Shown in pieces: positions 41,246 to 51,319 of a stretch of 64,000 bases of DNA. This stretch comes from Vibrio sp. 16. GTDB taxonomy: Bacteria > Pseudomonadota > Gammaproteobacteria > Enterobacterales > Vibrionaceae. Every line of letters starts with the position of its first letter. The stretch's first letter is position 1. Below the pieces are notes generated by a model. The model had not been told where the DNA came from, searched no databases, and was given only the letters and a program-made list of their open reading frames with translations. The translations under genes and the position numbers were made by a program. The DNA lies in NCBI RefSeq assembly GCF_963681195.1, contig NZ_OY808997.1:1488001-1552000 (forward strand), read 5' to 3'.

Positions 41246-41518
41246 TTAGTTACAAGCGTCTTTTAGTGCTTTACCCGCTTTGAATGAAGGTACTTTCGCT
41301 TCAGCAATTTGAATTTCTTCACCCGTTTTTGGGTTACGGCCTGTGCGAGCTGCACGAGTGCGCACGCTGAATGTACCGAAGCCAACAAGTGCAACTTGAT
41401 CACCAGACTGAAGTGTATCACTCACTGCTTCGATAAGAGCATCAAGTGCACGGCCTGCTGATGCTTTAGATAGATCTGCGTTTTCTGCAATTTTTTCTAC
41501 TAATTGTGTTTTATTCAC
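41246..41518 (-). CDS. hupB: DNA-binding protein HU-beta
   Basis: 90 aa nucleoid protein. [29 protein letters not shown], the arm motif [24 protein letters not shown] and the end [12 protein letters not shown] are those of HU-beta (E. coli 90 aa). It lies downstream of lon with a terminator between, the conserved lon-hupB-ppiD order. Confidence 0.97.
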   Translation of the reverse strand: MNKTQLVEKIAENADLSKASAGRALDALIEAVSDTLQSGDQVALVGFGTFSVRTRAARTGRNPKTGEEIQIAEAKVPSFKAGKALKDACN

Positions 41519-41641
41519 TGTGATTCCCCTTTGCGCTACCTTATTTAGTTATTTACGGTAGCTTTCGTTCCATTTGTTTCAAATCAGCGACAATCCCTTA
41601 TACCGCAAGGGCTGAAGCTATAGTCGCTAACGTTAGCGCCC

Positions 41642-41680
41642 AAAAAAAACGCTGACAAGCCTTTTTAAGCCTATCAGCGT
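41642..41680 (-). terminator. Terminator of lon
   Basis: On the minus strand ACGCTGA and TCAGCGT form a 7-bp stem with a long loop (AGGCTT repeated inside), followed by TTTTTTTT. It lies 30 bp after the lon stop. Confidence 0.8.
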
Positions 41681-41709
41681 AATCTTTTACTTATTTTTGC
41701 TACACATCA

Positions 41710-44061
41710 CTATTTTGCGGCAGCAATCTCGACACCTGACGGGTCTTTTTCTAATGCAACTTGAAGTACTTCATCAATCCATTGCACCGGAATTACCTTC
41801 AGATCAGCGATGACGTTGTCTGGAATTTCTTCCAAATCGCGCTCATTGTCTTTAGGAATCAGTACTGTTTTGATACCACCACGATGAGCCGCAAGCAGTT
41901 TCTCTTTTAAGCCACCGATAGGTAGGACTTCACCACGTAAGGTAATCTCACCTGTCATACCGACTTCCGCTTTAACAGGGTTTCCTGTAAGGCTAGAAAC
42001 TAACGCGGTACACATGGCAATACCTGCACTCGGGCCATCTTTCGGCGTCGCACCTTCAGGTACGTGTACGTGAATATCGCGCTTCTCATAGAAGTCTGAG
42101 TTAATACCAAGCTTCTCGGCACGTGAACGCACTACCGTCATTGCCGCTTGAATTGACTCTTTCATCACGTCACCCAGTGACCCTGTTTGTGTCAGCTTGC
42201 CCTTGCCTGGCATCGCTTCCGTTTCGATAGTCAATAGATCGCCGCCCACTTGCGTCCAAGCTAGCCCCGTCACTTGACCAATACGGTTGCTGTCTTCCGC
42301 TTTGCCATAATCATGGCGCTGAACACCCAGATATTCTTTTAGATTATCCATAGTAACAGTGACGCTCTTAAGCTCTTTATCGAGCAAGATATTCTTCACT
42401 GCTTTGCGACAAATCTTCGAGATCTCACGCTCTAGGCTACGAACACCCGCTTCACGCGTGTAGTAACGGATTATGCCAATAATGGCTGAGTCTTCGATCT
42501 CAATCTCACCTACTTTTAGGCCGTTGCGCTTGATCTGTTTTTCAACTAAGTGGCGCTTCGCAATATTCAGTTTTTCGTCTTCGGTGTAGCCCGATAAACG
42601 AATCACTTCCATACGGTCTAACAGTGGGCCTGGAATATCCATCGAGTTTGACGTTGCCACGAACATTACGTCAGATAGGTCATAATCGACTTCTAGGTAG
42701 TGGTCGTTAAACGCGTTGTTTTGTTCAGGGTCAAGAACCTCTAACAGGGCAGATGACGGATCACCACGCATATCAGACGACATCTTGTCGATTTCATCCA
42801 ATAGGAATAGCGGGTTCTTCACACCAACTTTGGACATTTTCTGAATAAGTTTACCCGGCATTGAACCAATGTATGTACGACGGTGACCACGAATCTCCGC
42901 TTCATCACGTACGCCGCCTAATGCCATGCGCGTGTATTGACGACCTGTCGCAGCAGCAATTGAACGACCTAGAGACGTTTTACCCACACCAGGAGGACCA
43001 ACAAGACATAGGATTGGACCTTTAAGCTTATTGATTCGATTCTGAACCGCCAAGTATTCTAGAATGCGCTCTTTAACACGCTCTAGACCATAATGGTCTT
43101 CGTTTAGAATTTCTTCTGCTTTCGCCAAGTTCTTCTTAACTTTCGAGCGCTTGCTCCAAGGTACACCAAGCATCCAATCGATGTAGCCACGTACAACAGT
43201 TGCTTCTGCTGACATTGGTGACATCATCTTAAGCTTTTGTAGCTCTTGCTCGGTTTTTTCACGCGCTTCTTGAGGCATTTTAGAATCAGCGATTTTCTGT
43301 TTCAGAGCTTCAAATTCGTCAACGCCATCTTCGCCTTCACCCAGCTCTTTCTGGATGGCTTTCATTTGCTCGTTCAGGTAGTACTCGCGTTGAGATTTTT
43401 CCATCTGCTTTTTAACGCGGGTTCGGATACGCTTCTCAACCTGTAGCAAGTCGATTTCCGACTCCATTTGCCCCATCAAGAATTCCAGACGCTCTGTTAC
43501 GTCTAAGATCTCAAGAACTGTTTGTTTGTCAGCGAGCTTGAGCGGCATATGCGCAGCGATGGTATCTGCAAGACGAGCTGCTTCGTCAATACCACTGAGT
43601 GACGTGAGAACTTCTGGTGGGATTTTCTTGTTGAGCTTAATAAAGCCTTCAAATTGATTGATTGCACTGCGAACAATGACTTCGTGCTCGCGCTCGTCAA
43701 GTTCTTCCGTGACCAGATACTCAGCATCAGCGACGAAGAACTCATCATCAGTCAGACTATTGATTTTTGCGCGTTGTTGACCTTCAACAAGAACTTTTAC
43801 TGTGCCATCTGGTAGCTTTAAAAGTTGAAGAATCGTCGCAACGGTACCTACATCGAAAAGATCATTCTTCGTTGGTTCATCTGTATCCGCTTCTTTCTGC
43901 GCAACTAGCAGCACTTGCTTGTTGTTATCCATTGCCGCTTCGAGACAAGCGATGGATTTTTCACGACCAACAAACAAAGGAATTACCATGTGCGGGTAAA
44001 CGACTACATCTCTTAGAGGTAGTACAGGGATCTCGATACGTTCGGAACGTTCCAAGTTCAT
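41710..44061 (-). CDS. lon: ATP-dependent protease Lon
   Basis: 783 aa cytoplasmic AAA+ serine protease that removes misfolded and regulatory proteins. N-terminal LON domain ([23 protein letters not shown]), coiled-coil middle, then the AAA+ module with Walker [14 protein letters not shown] and Walker [11 protein letters not shown]. The protease domain has catalytic S678 in [10 protein letters not shown], with the Lys partner in the later [12 protein letters not shown] segment. E. coli Lon is 784 aa. Downstream of clpX; a sigma-32 promoter (44096-44124) lies 35 bp before the start. Confidence 0.98.
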   Translation of the reverse strand: MNLERSERIEIPVLPLRDVVVYPHMVIPLFVGREKSIACLEAAMDNNKQVLLVAQKEADTDEPTKNDLFDVGTVATILQLLKLPDGTVKVLVEGQQRAKINSLTDDEFFVADAEYLVTEELDEREHEVIVRSAINQFEGFIKLNKKIPPEVLTSLSGIDEAARLADTIAAHMPLKLADKQTVLEILDVTERLEFLMGQMESEIDLLQVEKRIRTRVKKQMEKSQREYYLNEQMKAIQKELGEGEDGVDEFEALKQKIADSKMPQEAREKTEQELQKLKMMSPMSAEATVVRGYIDWMLGVPWSKRSKVKKNLAKAEEILNEDHYGLERVKERILEYLAVQNRINKLKGPILCLVGPPGVGKTSLGRSIAAATGRQYTRMALGGVRDEAEIRGHRRTYIGSMPGKLIQKMSKVGVKNPLFLLDEIDKMSSDMRGDPSSALLEVLDPEQNNAFNDHYLEVDYDLSDVMFVATSNSMDIPGPLLDRMEVIRLSGYTEDEKLNIAKRHLVEKQIKRNGLKVGEIEIEDSAIIGIIRYYTREAGVRSLEREISKICRKAVKNILLDKELKSVTVTMDNLKEYLGVQRHDYGKAEDSNRIGQVTGLAWTQVGGDLLTIETEAMPGKGKLTQTGSLGDVMKESIQAAMTVVRSRAEKLGINSDFYEKRDIHVHVPEGATPKDGPSAGIAMCTALVSSLTGNPVKAEVGMTGEITLRGEVLPIGGLKEKLLAAHRGGIKTVLIPKDNERDLEEIPDNVIADLKVIPVQWIDEVLQVALEKDPSGVEIAAAK

Positions 44062-44095
44062 ATTATTCTCTCTTCCGCTTAGTCTTATGAGCAGT

Positions 44096-44124
44096 ATATG
44101 GGGGCTAATTGGTTGGATTCAATG
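44096..44124 (-). promoter_or_regulatory. Sigma-32 (heat-shock) promoter of lon
   Basis: On the minus strand CATTGAAT at the -35 position and CCCCATAT at -10 are separated by about 13 nt, close to the RpoH consensus CTTGAAA-N11-16-CCCCATnT. The predicted start near 44088 gives a leader of about 27 nt. lon is a classic heat-shock gene in E. coli. Confidence 0.75.
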
Positions 44125-44135
44125 AAAGAATAAAA

Positions 44136-44163
44136 AAAAGGAGGTAATTGATTACCTCCTTTT
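44136..44163. terminator. Terminator between clpX and lon
   Basis: AAAGGAGGTAAT and ATTACCTCCTTT form a 12-bp stem around TG. On the minus strand it is followed by TTTTTTTT. It starts 27 bp after the clpX stop. The GGAGGT inside the stem is fortuitous and serves no gene. Confidence 0.85.
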
Positions 44164-44190
44164 CTGATTTAGCAAATTATGTGAATTGGG

Positions 44191-45474
44191 TTACGATTCT
44201 GCACCCGCAGCTTGGTTGTCAGAGTTGCTGTAAATCAACAACGGTTCAGACTCACCGTTGATGACTGACTCATCAATTACAACTTTGCTTACGTTGTCCA
44301 TTGATGGCAGCTCGTACATCGTCTCAAGAAGAACCGCTTCTAGAATCGAACGCAATCCGCGAGCACCTGTTTTACGCTCCATCGCTTTCTTCGCGATGGC
44401 GCGTAGTGCATCTTCACGGAACTCAAGCTCGGAGTCTTCAAGTTCAAACAAGGCTGCATACTGCTTCGTTAATGCGTTCTTTGGTTCACAAAGAATCTGA
44501 ATCAACGCATCTTCGTCAAGCTCAGTCAATGTTGTTGTCACTGGTAGACGACCGATGAACTCTGGGATTAGGCCGTATTTAACCAAATCTTCTGGCTCAA
44601 CCTGAGTGAACAATTCACCCACAGTCTTAGTTTCGTCTTTAGAACGAACTTCCGCACCAAAACCAATACCAGTGCCCGTTGCAACACGTTGCTCGATAAC
44701 TTTATCTAGGCCAGCAAACGCACCACCACAAATAAATAGAATCTTAGATGTGTCTACTTGTAGGAATTCTTGCTGAGGATGCTTACGACCACCTTGCGGG
44801 GGAACTGAAGCAACCGTACCTTCGATAAGTTTTAGAAGCGCTTGCTGAACACCTTCACCTGAAACATCACGAGTGATCGATGGGTTTTCAGCTTTGCGTG
44901 AAATCTTGTCAATTTCGTCGATGTAAACAATACCGCGCTCTGCTTTCGCGACATCGTAATCACATTTTTGGAGCAGTTTTTGAATGATGTTTTCAACATC
45001 TTCACCAACGTAACCCGCTTCAGTCAGCGTCGTTGCGTCTGCCATTGTGAAAGGTACATCTAGGAAACGAGCTAGGGTTTCAGCCAGTAGCGTTTTACCA
45101 CTACCCGTTGGACCGATAAGAAGGATGTTACTCTTACCAAGTTCCACGCCTTCGCTTGTCGTGTCGCCGTTACGTAAACGCTTGTAGTGGTTGTAAACGG
45201 CCACTGCTAGCACTTTTTTAGCGTAATCTTGACCGATCACATAGTCATCTAAATGTTCACGAATTTCTCTTGGAGCGGGCAACGCTTCAGATTGTTTTTT
45301 CGGTAGAACATCTTTAATTTCTTCACGAATAATATCGTTACATAGATCGACACATTCGTCACAGATATAGACGGATGGACCGGCGATCAGCTTGCGAACT
45401 TCGTGCTGGCTTTTGCCGCAGAAAGAGCAGTAAAGAAGCTTACTACTACCGCTCTCTTTGCTTTTATCTGTCAT
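44191..45474 (-). CDS. clpX: ClpXP unfoldase subunit ClpX
   Basis: 427 aa AAA+ unfoldase that feeds substrates to ClpP. The N-terminal C4 zinc-binding domain ([12 protein letters not shown] with ICDECVDLC) binds adaptors. Walker A is [15 protein letters not shown], the pore loop is GYVGEDVE, and Walker B is [11 protein letters not shown]. An IGF-like ClpP-docking loop is seen as GIGFGAEV. E. coli ClpX is 424 aa. It lies 80 bp after clpP with no terminator seen between, so clpPX is an operon. Confidence 0.98.
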   Translation of the reverse strand: MTDKSKESGSSKLLYCSFCGKSQHEVRKLIAGPSVYICDECVDLCNDIIREEIKDVLPKKQSEALPAPREIREHLDDYVIGQDYAKKVLAVAVYNHYKRLRNGDTTSEGVELGKSNILLIGPTGSGKTLLAETLARFLDVPFTMADATTLTEAGYVGEDVENIIQKLLQKCDYDVAKAERGIVYIDEIDKISRKAENPSITRDVSGEGVQQALLKLIEGTVASVPPQGGRKHPQQEFLQVDTSKILFICGGAFAGLDKVIEQRVATGTGIGFGAEVRSKDETKTVGELFTQVEPEDLVKYGLIPEFIGRLPVTTTLTELDEDALIQILCEPKNALTKQYAALFELEDSELEFREDALRAIAKKAMERKTGARGLRSILEAVLLETMYELPSMDNVSKVVIDESVINGESEPLLIYSNSDNQAAGAES

Positions 45475-45554
45475 TCGCTAACCTCTTAGCCTTTACTCAT
45501 ATGATTTGAGTGTATATCAATTTAAACCGAATTGCGCTAAACAATTGCTATCAA

Positions 45555-46157
45555 TTATTCACCGCGGTGGCTTAATACTGCATCAACCAAACCGTACTCC
45601 ACAGCTTGCTCAGCAGCCATAAAGTTATCACGATCGGTATCGCGTTCAATCACTTCTAACGGTTGACCTGTATGCTCAGCCAGCAGCTTGTTCAGCTTCT
45701 GTTTGATGGTCAAAATCTCTTGCGCATGAATTTGAATATCAGACGCTTGACCTTGGAAACCGCCAAGTGGTTGGTGAATCATCACGCGCGAATTAGGCAG
45801 TACATAACGCTTGCCTGGTGCGCCACCAGCAAGTAAGAATGCGCCCATTGAGCACGCTTGTCCCATACATACCGTGCTGACATTTGGTTTGATAAACTGC
45901 ATGGTGTCGTAAATCGACATACCCGCTGTCACACTACCGCCTGGCGAATTAATGTATAGGAAAATATCTTTATCAGGATTTTCAGACTCTAGGAAAAGTA
46001 GCTGCGCCACGACAAGATTTGCCATGTGATCTTCCACTTGACCCGTTAAGAAGATAACGCGCTCTTTCAGCAAGCGAGAGTAAATATCGTAAGAACGTTC
46101 ACCACGGGAAGTCTGTTCAACCACCATTGGTACTAGCGCGTCTAGAATTGGCGACAT
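45555..46157 (-). CDS. clpP: ATP-dependent Clp protease proteolytic subunit
   Basis: 200 aa serine protease that forms the tetradecameric barrel of ClpXP/ClpAP. The catalytic serine is S103 in [12 protein letters not shown], the histidine is H128 in VMIHQPLGG, and the Asp follows in the [10 protein letters not shown] region. The N-terminal propeptide is short ([15 protein letters not shown]). It is in the conserved order tig-clpP-clpX. Confidence 0.98.
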   Translation of the reverse strand: MSPILDALVPMVVEQTSRGERSYDIYSRLLKERVIFLTGQVEDHMANLVVAQLLFLESENPDKDIFLYINSPGGSVTAGMSIYDTMQFIKPNVSTVCMGQACSMGAFLLAGGAPGKRYVLPNSRVMIHQPLGGFQGQASDIQIHAQEILTIKQKLNKLLAEHTGQPLEVIERDTDRDNFMAAEQAVEYGLVDAVLSHRGE

Positions 46158-46200
46158 TGCATTTTTTCTTGGTAGCTCATATTCTTATGTCCCTAAAATA

Positions 46201-46234
46201 AATGGCCCGAATGACAAATATCATACGGACCATT
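46201..46234 (-). terminator. Hairpin between tig and clpP (tig terminator or clpP leader attenuator)
   Basis: On the minus strand AATGGTCCG and CGGGCCATT pair with a single internal mismatch, followed by TATTTT. It lies about 50 bp after the tig stop. A TTGACG/TAACAA pair (46233-46262, spacing 18) could make a clpP promoter whose RNA starts at this hairpin, so the role is ambiguous. Confidence 0.5.
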
Positions 46235-46285
46235 GTTAGCAGAATAGTTAACGTTTCGTCAACCTTCTACGCAAGATATTGCTTA

Positions 46286-47590
46286 TTAAGCCGCTGGCTG
46301 CTGGTTCATTAGCTCGTTGAAGCTAACTTCTTTTTCAGTAACCTGAGCTTTAGCGATGATTGCGTCAATTGCTTGCTCTTCAAGAGCAACGTTGCGCATG
46401 TTGTTCATCATTTGCTCGTTTTGCTCGTAGTAAGCAACAACTTCAGCTGGATCTTCGTAAGCTGTCGCCATTTCTTCGATTAGCGCTTTCACTTTCTCGT
46501 CGTCAGCTTTTAGCTCTTCAGACTTGATTACTTCGCCTAGAAGAAGACCAACAACTACGCGACGCTTAGCTTGCTCTTCGAACAGTTCACGTGGAAGTTG
46601 TGCAGCCGCTTCTGGGTTGCCACCGAAACGCTGTGCAGCTTGCTGACGCAGAGTACCGATTTCTTGGTCGATAAGTGCAGCAGGTACGTCGATTTCGTTC
46701 TCTTTAACTAGACCGTCGATTGCTTGCTCTTTGATGCGGTTCTTAACAGCTTGCTTAAGCTCACGCTCCATGTTCTTACGAACTTCAGCTTTAAGAGCGT
46801 CAACGCCACCTTCAGCAACACCGAACTTAGAAACGAACTCGTCGTTCAGTTCTGGAAGCTCACGCGCTTCAACTTTGTTTACTTTGATTGCAAACTTAGC
46901 CGCTTTACCTTTTAGGTTTTCTGCGTGGTAATCTTCTGGGAAAGTTACGTCGATTTCGAATTCCATACCAGCAGTCTTACCTGCGATACCATCTTCAAAA
47001 CCAGGGATCATGCGACCCGCGCCCATTTCTAGTGGGAAGTTCTCAGCTTTACCGCCTTCGAATTCTTCGCCGTCAATTGAGCCAACGAAATCGATAGTTG
47101 CGCGCTTGCCTTCTTCAGCCGCTTCTTCTACTTCAACCCAACCAGCTTGTTGCTTACGTAGCGTTTCGATCATCTCTTCAACGTCAGCGTCATTTACTTC
47201 AGTTGTTGGTTTTTCAACAGTGATGTTCTCTAGGCCTTTAAGCTCAACTTCTGGGTAAACTTCGAAAGTTGCGTTGAAAACTAGGTCTGCACCTTCTTTG
47301 TTTTCAACTGGAGCGAACGTTGGTGCACCTGCTGGGTTGATTTTTTCTTTAACGATCGCTTCGATGAAGTGACGTTGCATTACTTCGCCCATCACGTCTT
47401 GACGTACTGCTTTGCCGTACATCTTCGCAACCATTTTTAGAGGCACTTTACCTTTACGGAAACCATCGAAACGACGGTTTTTTGCGATGTTGCGTAGTTC
47501 AGCTGTCACAGCATCTTCGATGTTTGCAGCTGGAACAGTAATGTTAAGACGGCGCTCTAGGCCCTCTAGAGTTTCAACAGTAACTTGCAT
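46286..47590 (-). CDS. tig: Trigger factor
   Basis: 434 aa ribosome-bound chaperone. The N-terminal ribosome-binding domain has the signature GFRKGKVP (residues about 44-51). The FKBP-type prolyl isomerase domain (about 150-245) starts [19 protein letters not shown] and includes [17 protein letters not shown] helical C-terminal chaperone domain follows. E. coli trigger factor is 432 aa. It is first in the tig-clpPX-lon block and divergent from dctB. Confidence 0.98.
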   Translation of the reverse strand: MQVTVETLEGLERRLNITVPAANIEDAVTAELRNIAKNRRFDGFRKGKVPLKMVAKMYGKAVRQDVMGEVMQRHFIEAIVKEKINPAGAPTFAPVENKEGADLVFNATFEVYPEVELKGLENITVEKPTTEVNDADVEEMIETLRKQQAGWVEVEEAAEEGKRATIDFVGSIDGEEFEGGKAENFPLEMGAGRMIPGFEDGIAGKTAGMEFEIDVTFPEDYHAENLKGKAAKFAIKVNKVEARELPELNDEFVSKFGVAEGGVDALKAEVRKNMERELKQAVKNRIKEQAIDGLVKENEIDVPAALIDQEIGTLRQQAAQRFGGNPEAAAQLPRELFEEQAKRRVVVGLLLGEVIKSEELKADDEKVKALIEEMATAYEDPAEVVAYYEQNEQMMNNMRNVALEEQAIDAIIAKAQVTEKEVSFNELMNQQPAA

Positions 47591-48103
47591 TATTCATTAA
47601 CCTCAAAACTGGCTCAGTCTTGCTGAGCTTATGTGCCCTAAAATCCAAAAACAGGTATTAGGACCCATCCTTGTTTGTACTCTGCGAGTACTCTTTATAA
47701 ATCGAGTATCGATAACGGCAAAGATCCGCTATCGGACTAATGAGCGATATCTTTACGAATCCGAGTTCGTGAAAGGTATCTCCGATTAGCCTCAGGATAA
47801 AAATTTAGACGCAGCATTCTACCGACCTAGTCGATAGCTGTCGAGCCGATCCCTAAGATACCGTTAGGATTACCCTAAAAACTCACTTAACTGCTAAAAA
47901 AAGAAGCAATAAGGTCGTTATTGTCTTCAGAAATGGGGACATTAATAGCTTTTTCAAGAGAAACTAGCCTTTTTTTGGAATTAAACAAAAAAAGGAGATC
48001 TAAGTCCGGTTTTATTCCTCATTTTTGTTACACCTTTAAACACAACCGTAACAAAAAATATTACCCTGAAGGCTCGATTGTCACCTTGATTTCATGGAAG
48101 TCT
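47591..48103. other. Structured divergent region between tig and dctB
   Basis: 513 bp without a credible gene. It contains at least four inverted repeats: GTACTC-TGC-GAGTAC (47677-47691); CGATAACGG with CCGCTATCG (47710-47734); GATATCTTTACGAA with TTCGTGAAAGGTATC (47746-47780, imperfect); and CCTAA with TTAGG (47852-47868). Near dctB there is TTTTTGTTAC with GTAACAAAAA (48022-48057). The open frame that starts at 47921 runs into dctB but lacks a ribosome site. Confidence 0.5.
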
Positions 48104-49915
48104 ATGGCCTCATTCCGCCGTGCTTATGTTTACCTTTTTTTAGCTTATGTCACTTGCCTAGTGGCTGGCTCAAAGTTGGTATGGAACTTCAATCATCAAT
48201 CACTACTTGAAGAGCATCAAGCGCAACTCGACCGATTTTCTAGTCACATTTACGCGAAGTTAGACAAGTATGCCCACTTACCCCAGTTACTTGCCGAAGA
48301 CCGCGAACTGACATCTGCACTGTTGCAGCCCGACAATCCGGCACAGATTGATCTAACCAATCGATACTTAGAAGACGTCAATTCCATCATCCAAGCGTCG
48401 GACACCTATCTCCTCGATCGTTGGGGCAACACTATAGCCGCGAGCAATTGGAGTTCAAGCCGTACTTTTTTAGGCAAAAACTTTGCTTGGCGCCCCTACT
48501 TTTCTGAAGCGATTCAAGGGCAACGAAGTCAATATTTTGCGTTGGGCTCAACGTCTGGTCAGCGAGGCTACTACTATTCGTTTCCTGTTATTTACGCGGC
48601 GGAAAACATTGGGGTCATCGTTGTCAAAATGGACCTCTCGGCCATAGAGGGCAACTGGAAAGGAAAGCAGAGTACGTTTGTTGCAACCGACAAATACAAT
48701 ATCGTGTTTATGTCGAGTAACCCTACTTGGCTGTTTAAAAGCTTAACTGACATAAGCAAATCTAACAGGGCGCTCATCACCGAAAGTCGTCAATACTTGG
48801 ATACCCCGATTCTCTCTCTCGCGTTACATGGAGATCTTACCGCTAAACACTCTGAACTTTGGGAATCCAATCAAGGTGGATTTAAGGGCGTTTACATGGC
48901 TTCCAATCGCCCATTTCCTCAGCTGAATTTGACCATCCGAGTACTCACAGAAAAAGTCACCTTGCTGTGGCCAACTTTGAGCTTTGGATTAGTATTAACG
49001 CTCCTGTTCGTTATCGCGTTTTTGACCCTTCAACTGACGCATCAAAGACATCAGAAAAAACGCCAATTTGAACAACTGCAATCTGAAGCAAAACAAAAGC
49101 TCGAGTTTTTAGTTATGGAGCGAACCTCCGAGCTTCAAGCAGAAATCTTGGAAAGAACTCGCACTGAAGAAGCCTTACGACAAACGCAAAATGAGCTTAT
49201 CCAAGCGGCAAAACTTGCCGTACTGGGTCAAATGTCTGCGAGTATCAGCCATGAACTGAATAACCCACTCGCGGCAATTCGAAGCTTTGCTGACAACGGA
49301 AGGCGATTCTTGACCAAAGAGAAATTTGACCGAGTCGATGACAACTTAGCTCGTATCTCAAATCTGACCGATCGGATGGCCAAAATAAGTAATCAGCTGA
49401 AATCGTTCACCCGTAAATCTGATAGCCAAGATGTACAACTTTTGGAGCTTGCTCCGGTGATCATTTCCGCCAAGGAACTGGTGACCCCACAGATAAAAAG
49501 CCATCAAGTCACTTTCAACATCAATATCGAGGGCTTGTCAGCCAAAGTCGATATTAATGCTATCCAGATTGAGCAAGTACTGATCAATCTCATCACCAAT
49601 GCCGCTCAAGCCGTTGAAGCGTCAACAGAACGTATCGTAAACCTTTCCTATCATCAAAACGATGCTGTGGTATCGGTTTTTATCGATGACAGTGGACCGG
49701 GAATCGATACGACGACCGCAGCCCATCTGTTTGAGCCGTTTTTTACCACCAAGAAAAATGGCTTGGGGCTAGGGCTATCGATTTCTCAGCAAATCGTTCA
49801 AACCATGAATGGAGAGCTCAGCGTTGGCCAGTCTCCTCTTGGCGGTGCAAGGTTTACTCTGAAACTACCCAATAGACTTCAATCCACACAAGCCAATCGC
49901 AAGGATACATGTTGA
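48104..49915 (+). CDS. dctB: C4-dicarboxylate sensor histidine kinase DctB
   Basis: 604 aa inner-membrane kinase. Two membrane helices (about residues 5-22 and LWPTLSFGLVLTLLFVIAFL near 295) enclose a periplasmic double-Cache sensor domain that binds succinate/malate in the family. A coiled linker is followed by the phospho-acceptor H-box SASISHELNNPLAAIRSF. The ATPase part has NLITNAAQA, DDSGPGID and the G2 box GLGLGLSIS. ATG 48104 is chosen (GGAAG just upstream); a longer frame from 47921 adds 61 residues of non-coding character. It overlaps dctD by 1-7 nt and should phosphorylate it. Confidence 0.9.
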   Translation: MASFRRAYVYLFLAYVTCLVAGSKLVWNFNHQSLLEEHQAQLDRFSSHIYAKLDKYAHLPQLLAEDRELTSALLQPDNPAQIDLTNRYLEDVNSIIQASDTYLLDRWGNTIAASNWSSSRTFLGKNFAWRPYFSEAIQGQRSQYFALGSTSGQRGYYYSFPVIYAAENIGVIVVKMDLSAIEGNWKGKQSTFVATDKYNIVFMSSNPTWLFKSLTDISKSNRALITESRQYLDTPILSLALHGDLTAKHSELWESNQGGFKGVYMASNRPFPQLNLTIRVLTEKVTLLWPTLSFGLVLTLLFVIAFLTLQLTHQRHQKKRQFEQLQSEAKQKLEFLVMERTSELQAEILERTRTEEALRQTQNELIQAAKLAVLGQMSASISHELNNPLAAIRSFADNGRRFLTKEKFDRVDDNLARISNLTDRMAKISNQLKSFTRKSDSQDVQLLELAPVIISAKELVTPQIKSHQVTFNINIEGLSAKVDINAIQIEQVLINLITNAAQAVEASTERIVNLSYHQNDAVVSVFIDDSGPGIDTTTAAHLFEPFFTTKKNGLGLGLSISQQIVQTMNGELSVGQSPLGGARFTLKLPNRLQSTQANRKDTC

Positions 49916-51255
49916 TGTACGATGTATTTTTCATTGATGACGAGAGCGACATTCGCATCGCCATTGAACAGAGCTTCGAATTAGAGGAGATTTCAGCCCT
50001 CTTTTTCGCCAGTGCAGAAGACGCCATGCTCGCAATAAAGCAACACGGCATGCCTAAAGTCGTCATATCGGATATTTGTTTGCCTGGTTTATCTGGCGAG
50101 AACCTCTTATCGACCGTGTTAAACCAAGATAGCGATGTCCCTGTTATCTTGATTACAGGACACGGAGACATATCAATGGCCGTAAACGCACTGCGAAACG
50201 GCGCTTACGACTTTATCGAAAAACCTTTTGCTATTGACCGCTTAATTGATACGACGAATCGAGCGATAGAAAAGCGCCAGCTGACCCTCGAAAACCAAGA
50301 GCTAAAGCGAAGCCTGAAAGCAAGCCAAACTCTTGGTCCAAGAATTATTGGTGATACTCAATCCATCCAATCGCTTCGCGACACCATTTCTCACATTGCC
50401 GATACAAACGCAGACATTTTATTGTTCGGCGAGACTGGAACAGGTAAAGAGCTCTTCGCTCGTTCAATCCATGAGCAGAGCTCTCGACGTGAAGCAAACT
50501 TTGTGGCTATCAACTGTGGCGCTGTCCCAGAAAACTTGATTGAGAGTGAGTTATACGGACATGAGAAAGGCGCTTTTACTGGTGCCGATGCCACACGAAT
50601 CGGTAAGTTCGAGCATGCCCAAGGGGGCACCTTGTTTCTTGACGAGATTGAGTCGATGCCAATGCAGGCGCAAATTCGTTTGCTAAGAGTACTGCAGGAG
50701 CGCGTGATAGAACGAGTTGGGTCCAACACTCTGATTCCAGTAGATATAAGAGTGATTGCCGCCACCAAAGTCGATCTTAAGCAAGCTGCCGCTGCCGGAG
50801 AATTTCGTGAGGACCTTTATTATCGCCTAAACGTCGTGACTCTCGACCTTCCTCCGCTTCGACAACGTAAAGAAGACATCCCCGCCCTGTTTCATCACTT
50901 TTTACTGGTGGCGGCTGCTCGCTACGGGAAAGCGGCAAATGCTCTACCTGAAGCTGATTTACAGACGCTCATGAGTCATGATTGGCCGGGTAACGTTCGG
51001 GAGTTACGTAACAGCGCTGAGCGATTTGTCCTATTAGGAAACCTTGGCCACCTAAACCCAACACAGCCGATTGCCGATTCAATTCCGCTTGCTACCCAAG
51101 TCGCTGAGTTTGAGAAAACTCTAATTGAACAAGCCTTGGCGAGCAATCACGGCAAGATTAACGAAACACTCGATACCCTACAACTTGCACGCAAAACGCT
51201 GTACGACAAAATGCAAAAATATGGGATTGATAAGAACAGCTACAAAACGGAATAG
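49915..51255 (+). CDS. dctD: Sigma-54-dependent response regulator DctD
   Basis: 446 aa. The receiver domain has the acidic pocket DDE and phospho-acceptor D53 (VISDICLPG). The sigma-54 AAA+ domain has Walker A GETGTGKELFA, the sigma-54-contacting loop GAFTGAD and Walker B GGTLFLDEIESM. A Fis-type HTH (NHGKINETLDTLQLARKTLYDKM) ends the protein. ATG 49915 overlaps the dctB stop (TGATG) with AAGGA 9 nt upstream; ATG 49909 is an alternative. It should activate the dctP promoter at 56669-56683. Confidence 0.93.
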   Translation: MYDVFFIDDESDIRIAIEQSFELEEISALFFASAEDAMLAIKQHGMPKVVISDICLPGLSGENLLSTVLNQDSDVPVILITGHGDISMAVNALRNGAYDFIEKPFAIDRLIDTTNRAIEKRQLTLENQELKRSLKASQTLGPRIIGDTQSIQSLRDTISHIADTNADILLFGETGTGKELFARSIHEQSSRREANFVAINCGAVPENLIESELYGHEKGAFTGADATRIGKFEHAQGGTLFLDEIESMPMQAQIRLLRVLQERVIERVGSNTLIPVDIRVIAATKVDLKQAAAAGEFREDLYYRLNVVTLDLPPLRQRKEDIPALFHHFLLVAAARYGKAANALPEADLQTLMSHDWPGNVRELRNSAERFVLLGNLGHLNPTQPIADSIPLATQVAEFEKTLIEQALASNHGKINETLDTLQLARKTLYDKMQKYGIDKNSYKTE

Positions 51256-51275
51256 ACTCGACCGATGAAAAGCAA

Positions 51276-51308
51276 AAGCCCCTAGCCAGATTAATAAGAT
51301 AGGGGCTT
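51276..51308. terminator. Bidirectional terminator between dctD and the transglutaminase gene
   Basis: AAGCCCCTA and TAGGGGCTT form a perfect 9-bp stem with a 15-nt loop in a convergent gap, followed by AGTTTTG on the plus strand and by TTGC on the minus strand. Confidence 0.75.
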
Positions 51309-51319
51309 AGTTTTGCTCG

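Noticed and set aside
44140..44146. GGAGGTA as a ribosome binding site
   Set aside because: It is one arm of the clpX-lon terminator stem and no start codon follows in either direction.
47921..48103. N-terminal extension of dctB by 61 codons
   Set aside because: No ribosome site at 47921, low-complexity basic translation unlike the family, and it overlaps an inverted repeat. ATG 48104 directly precedes the first membrane helix.
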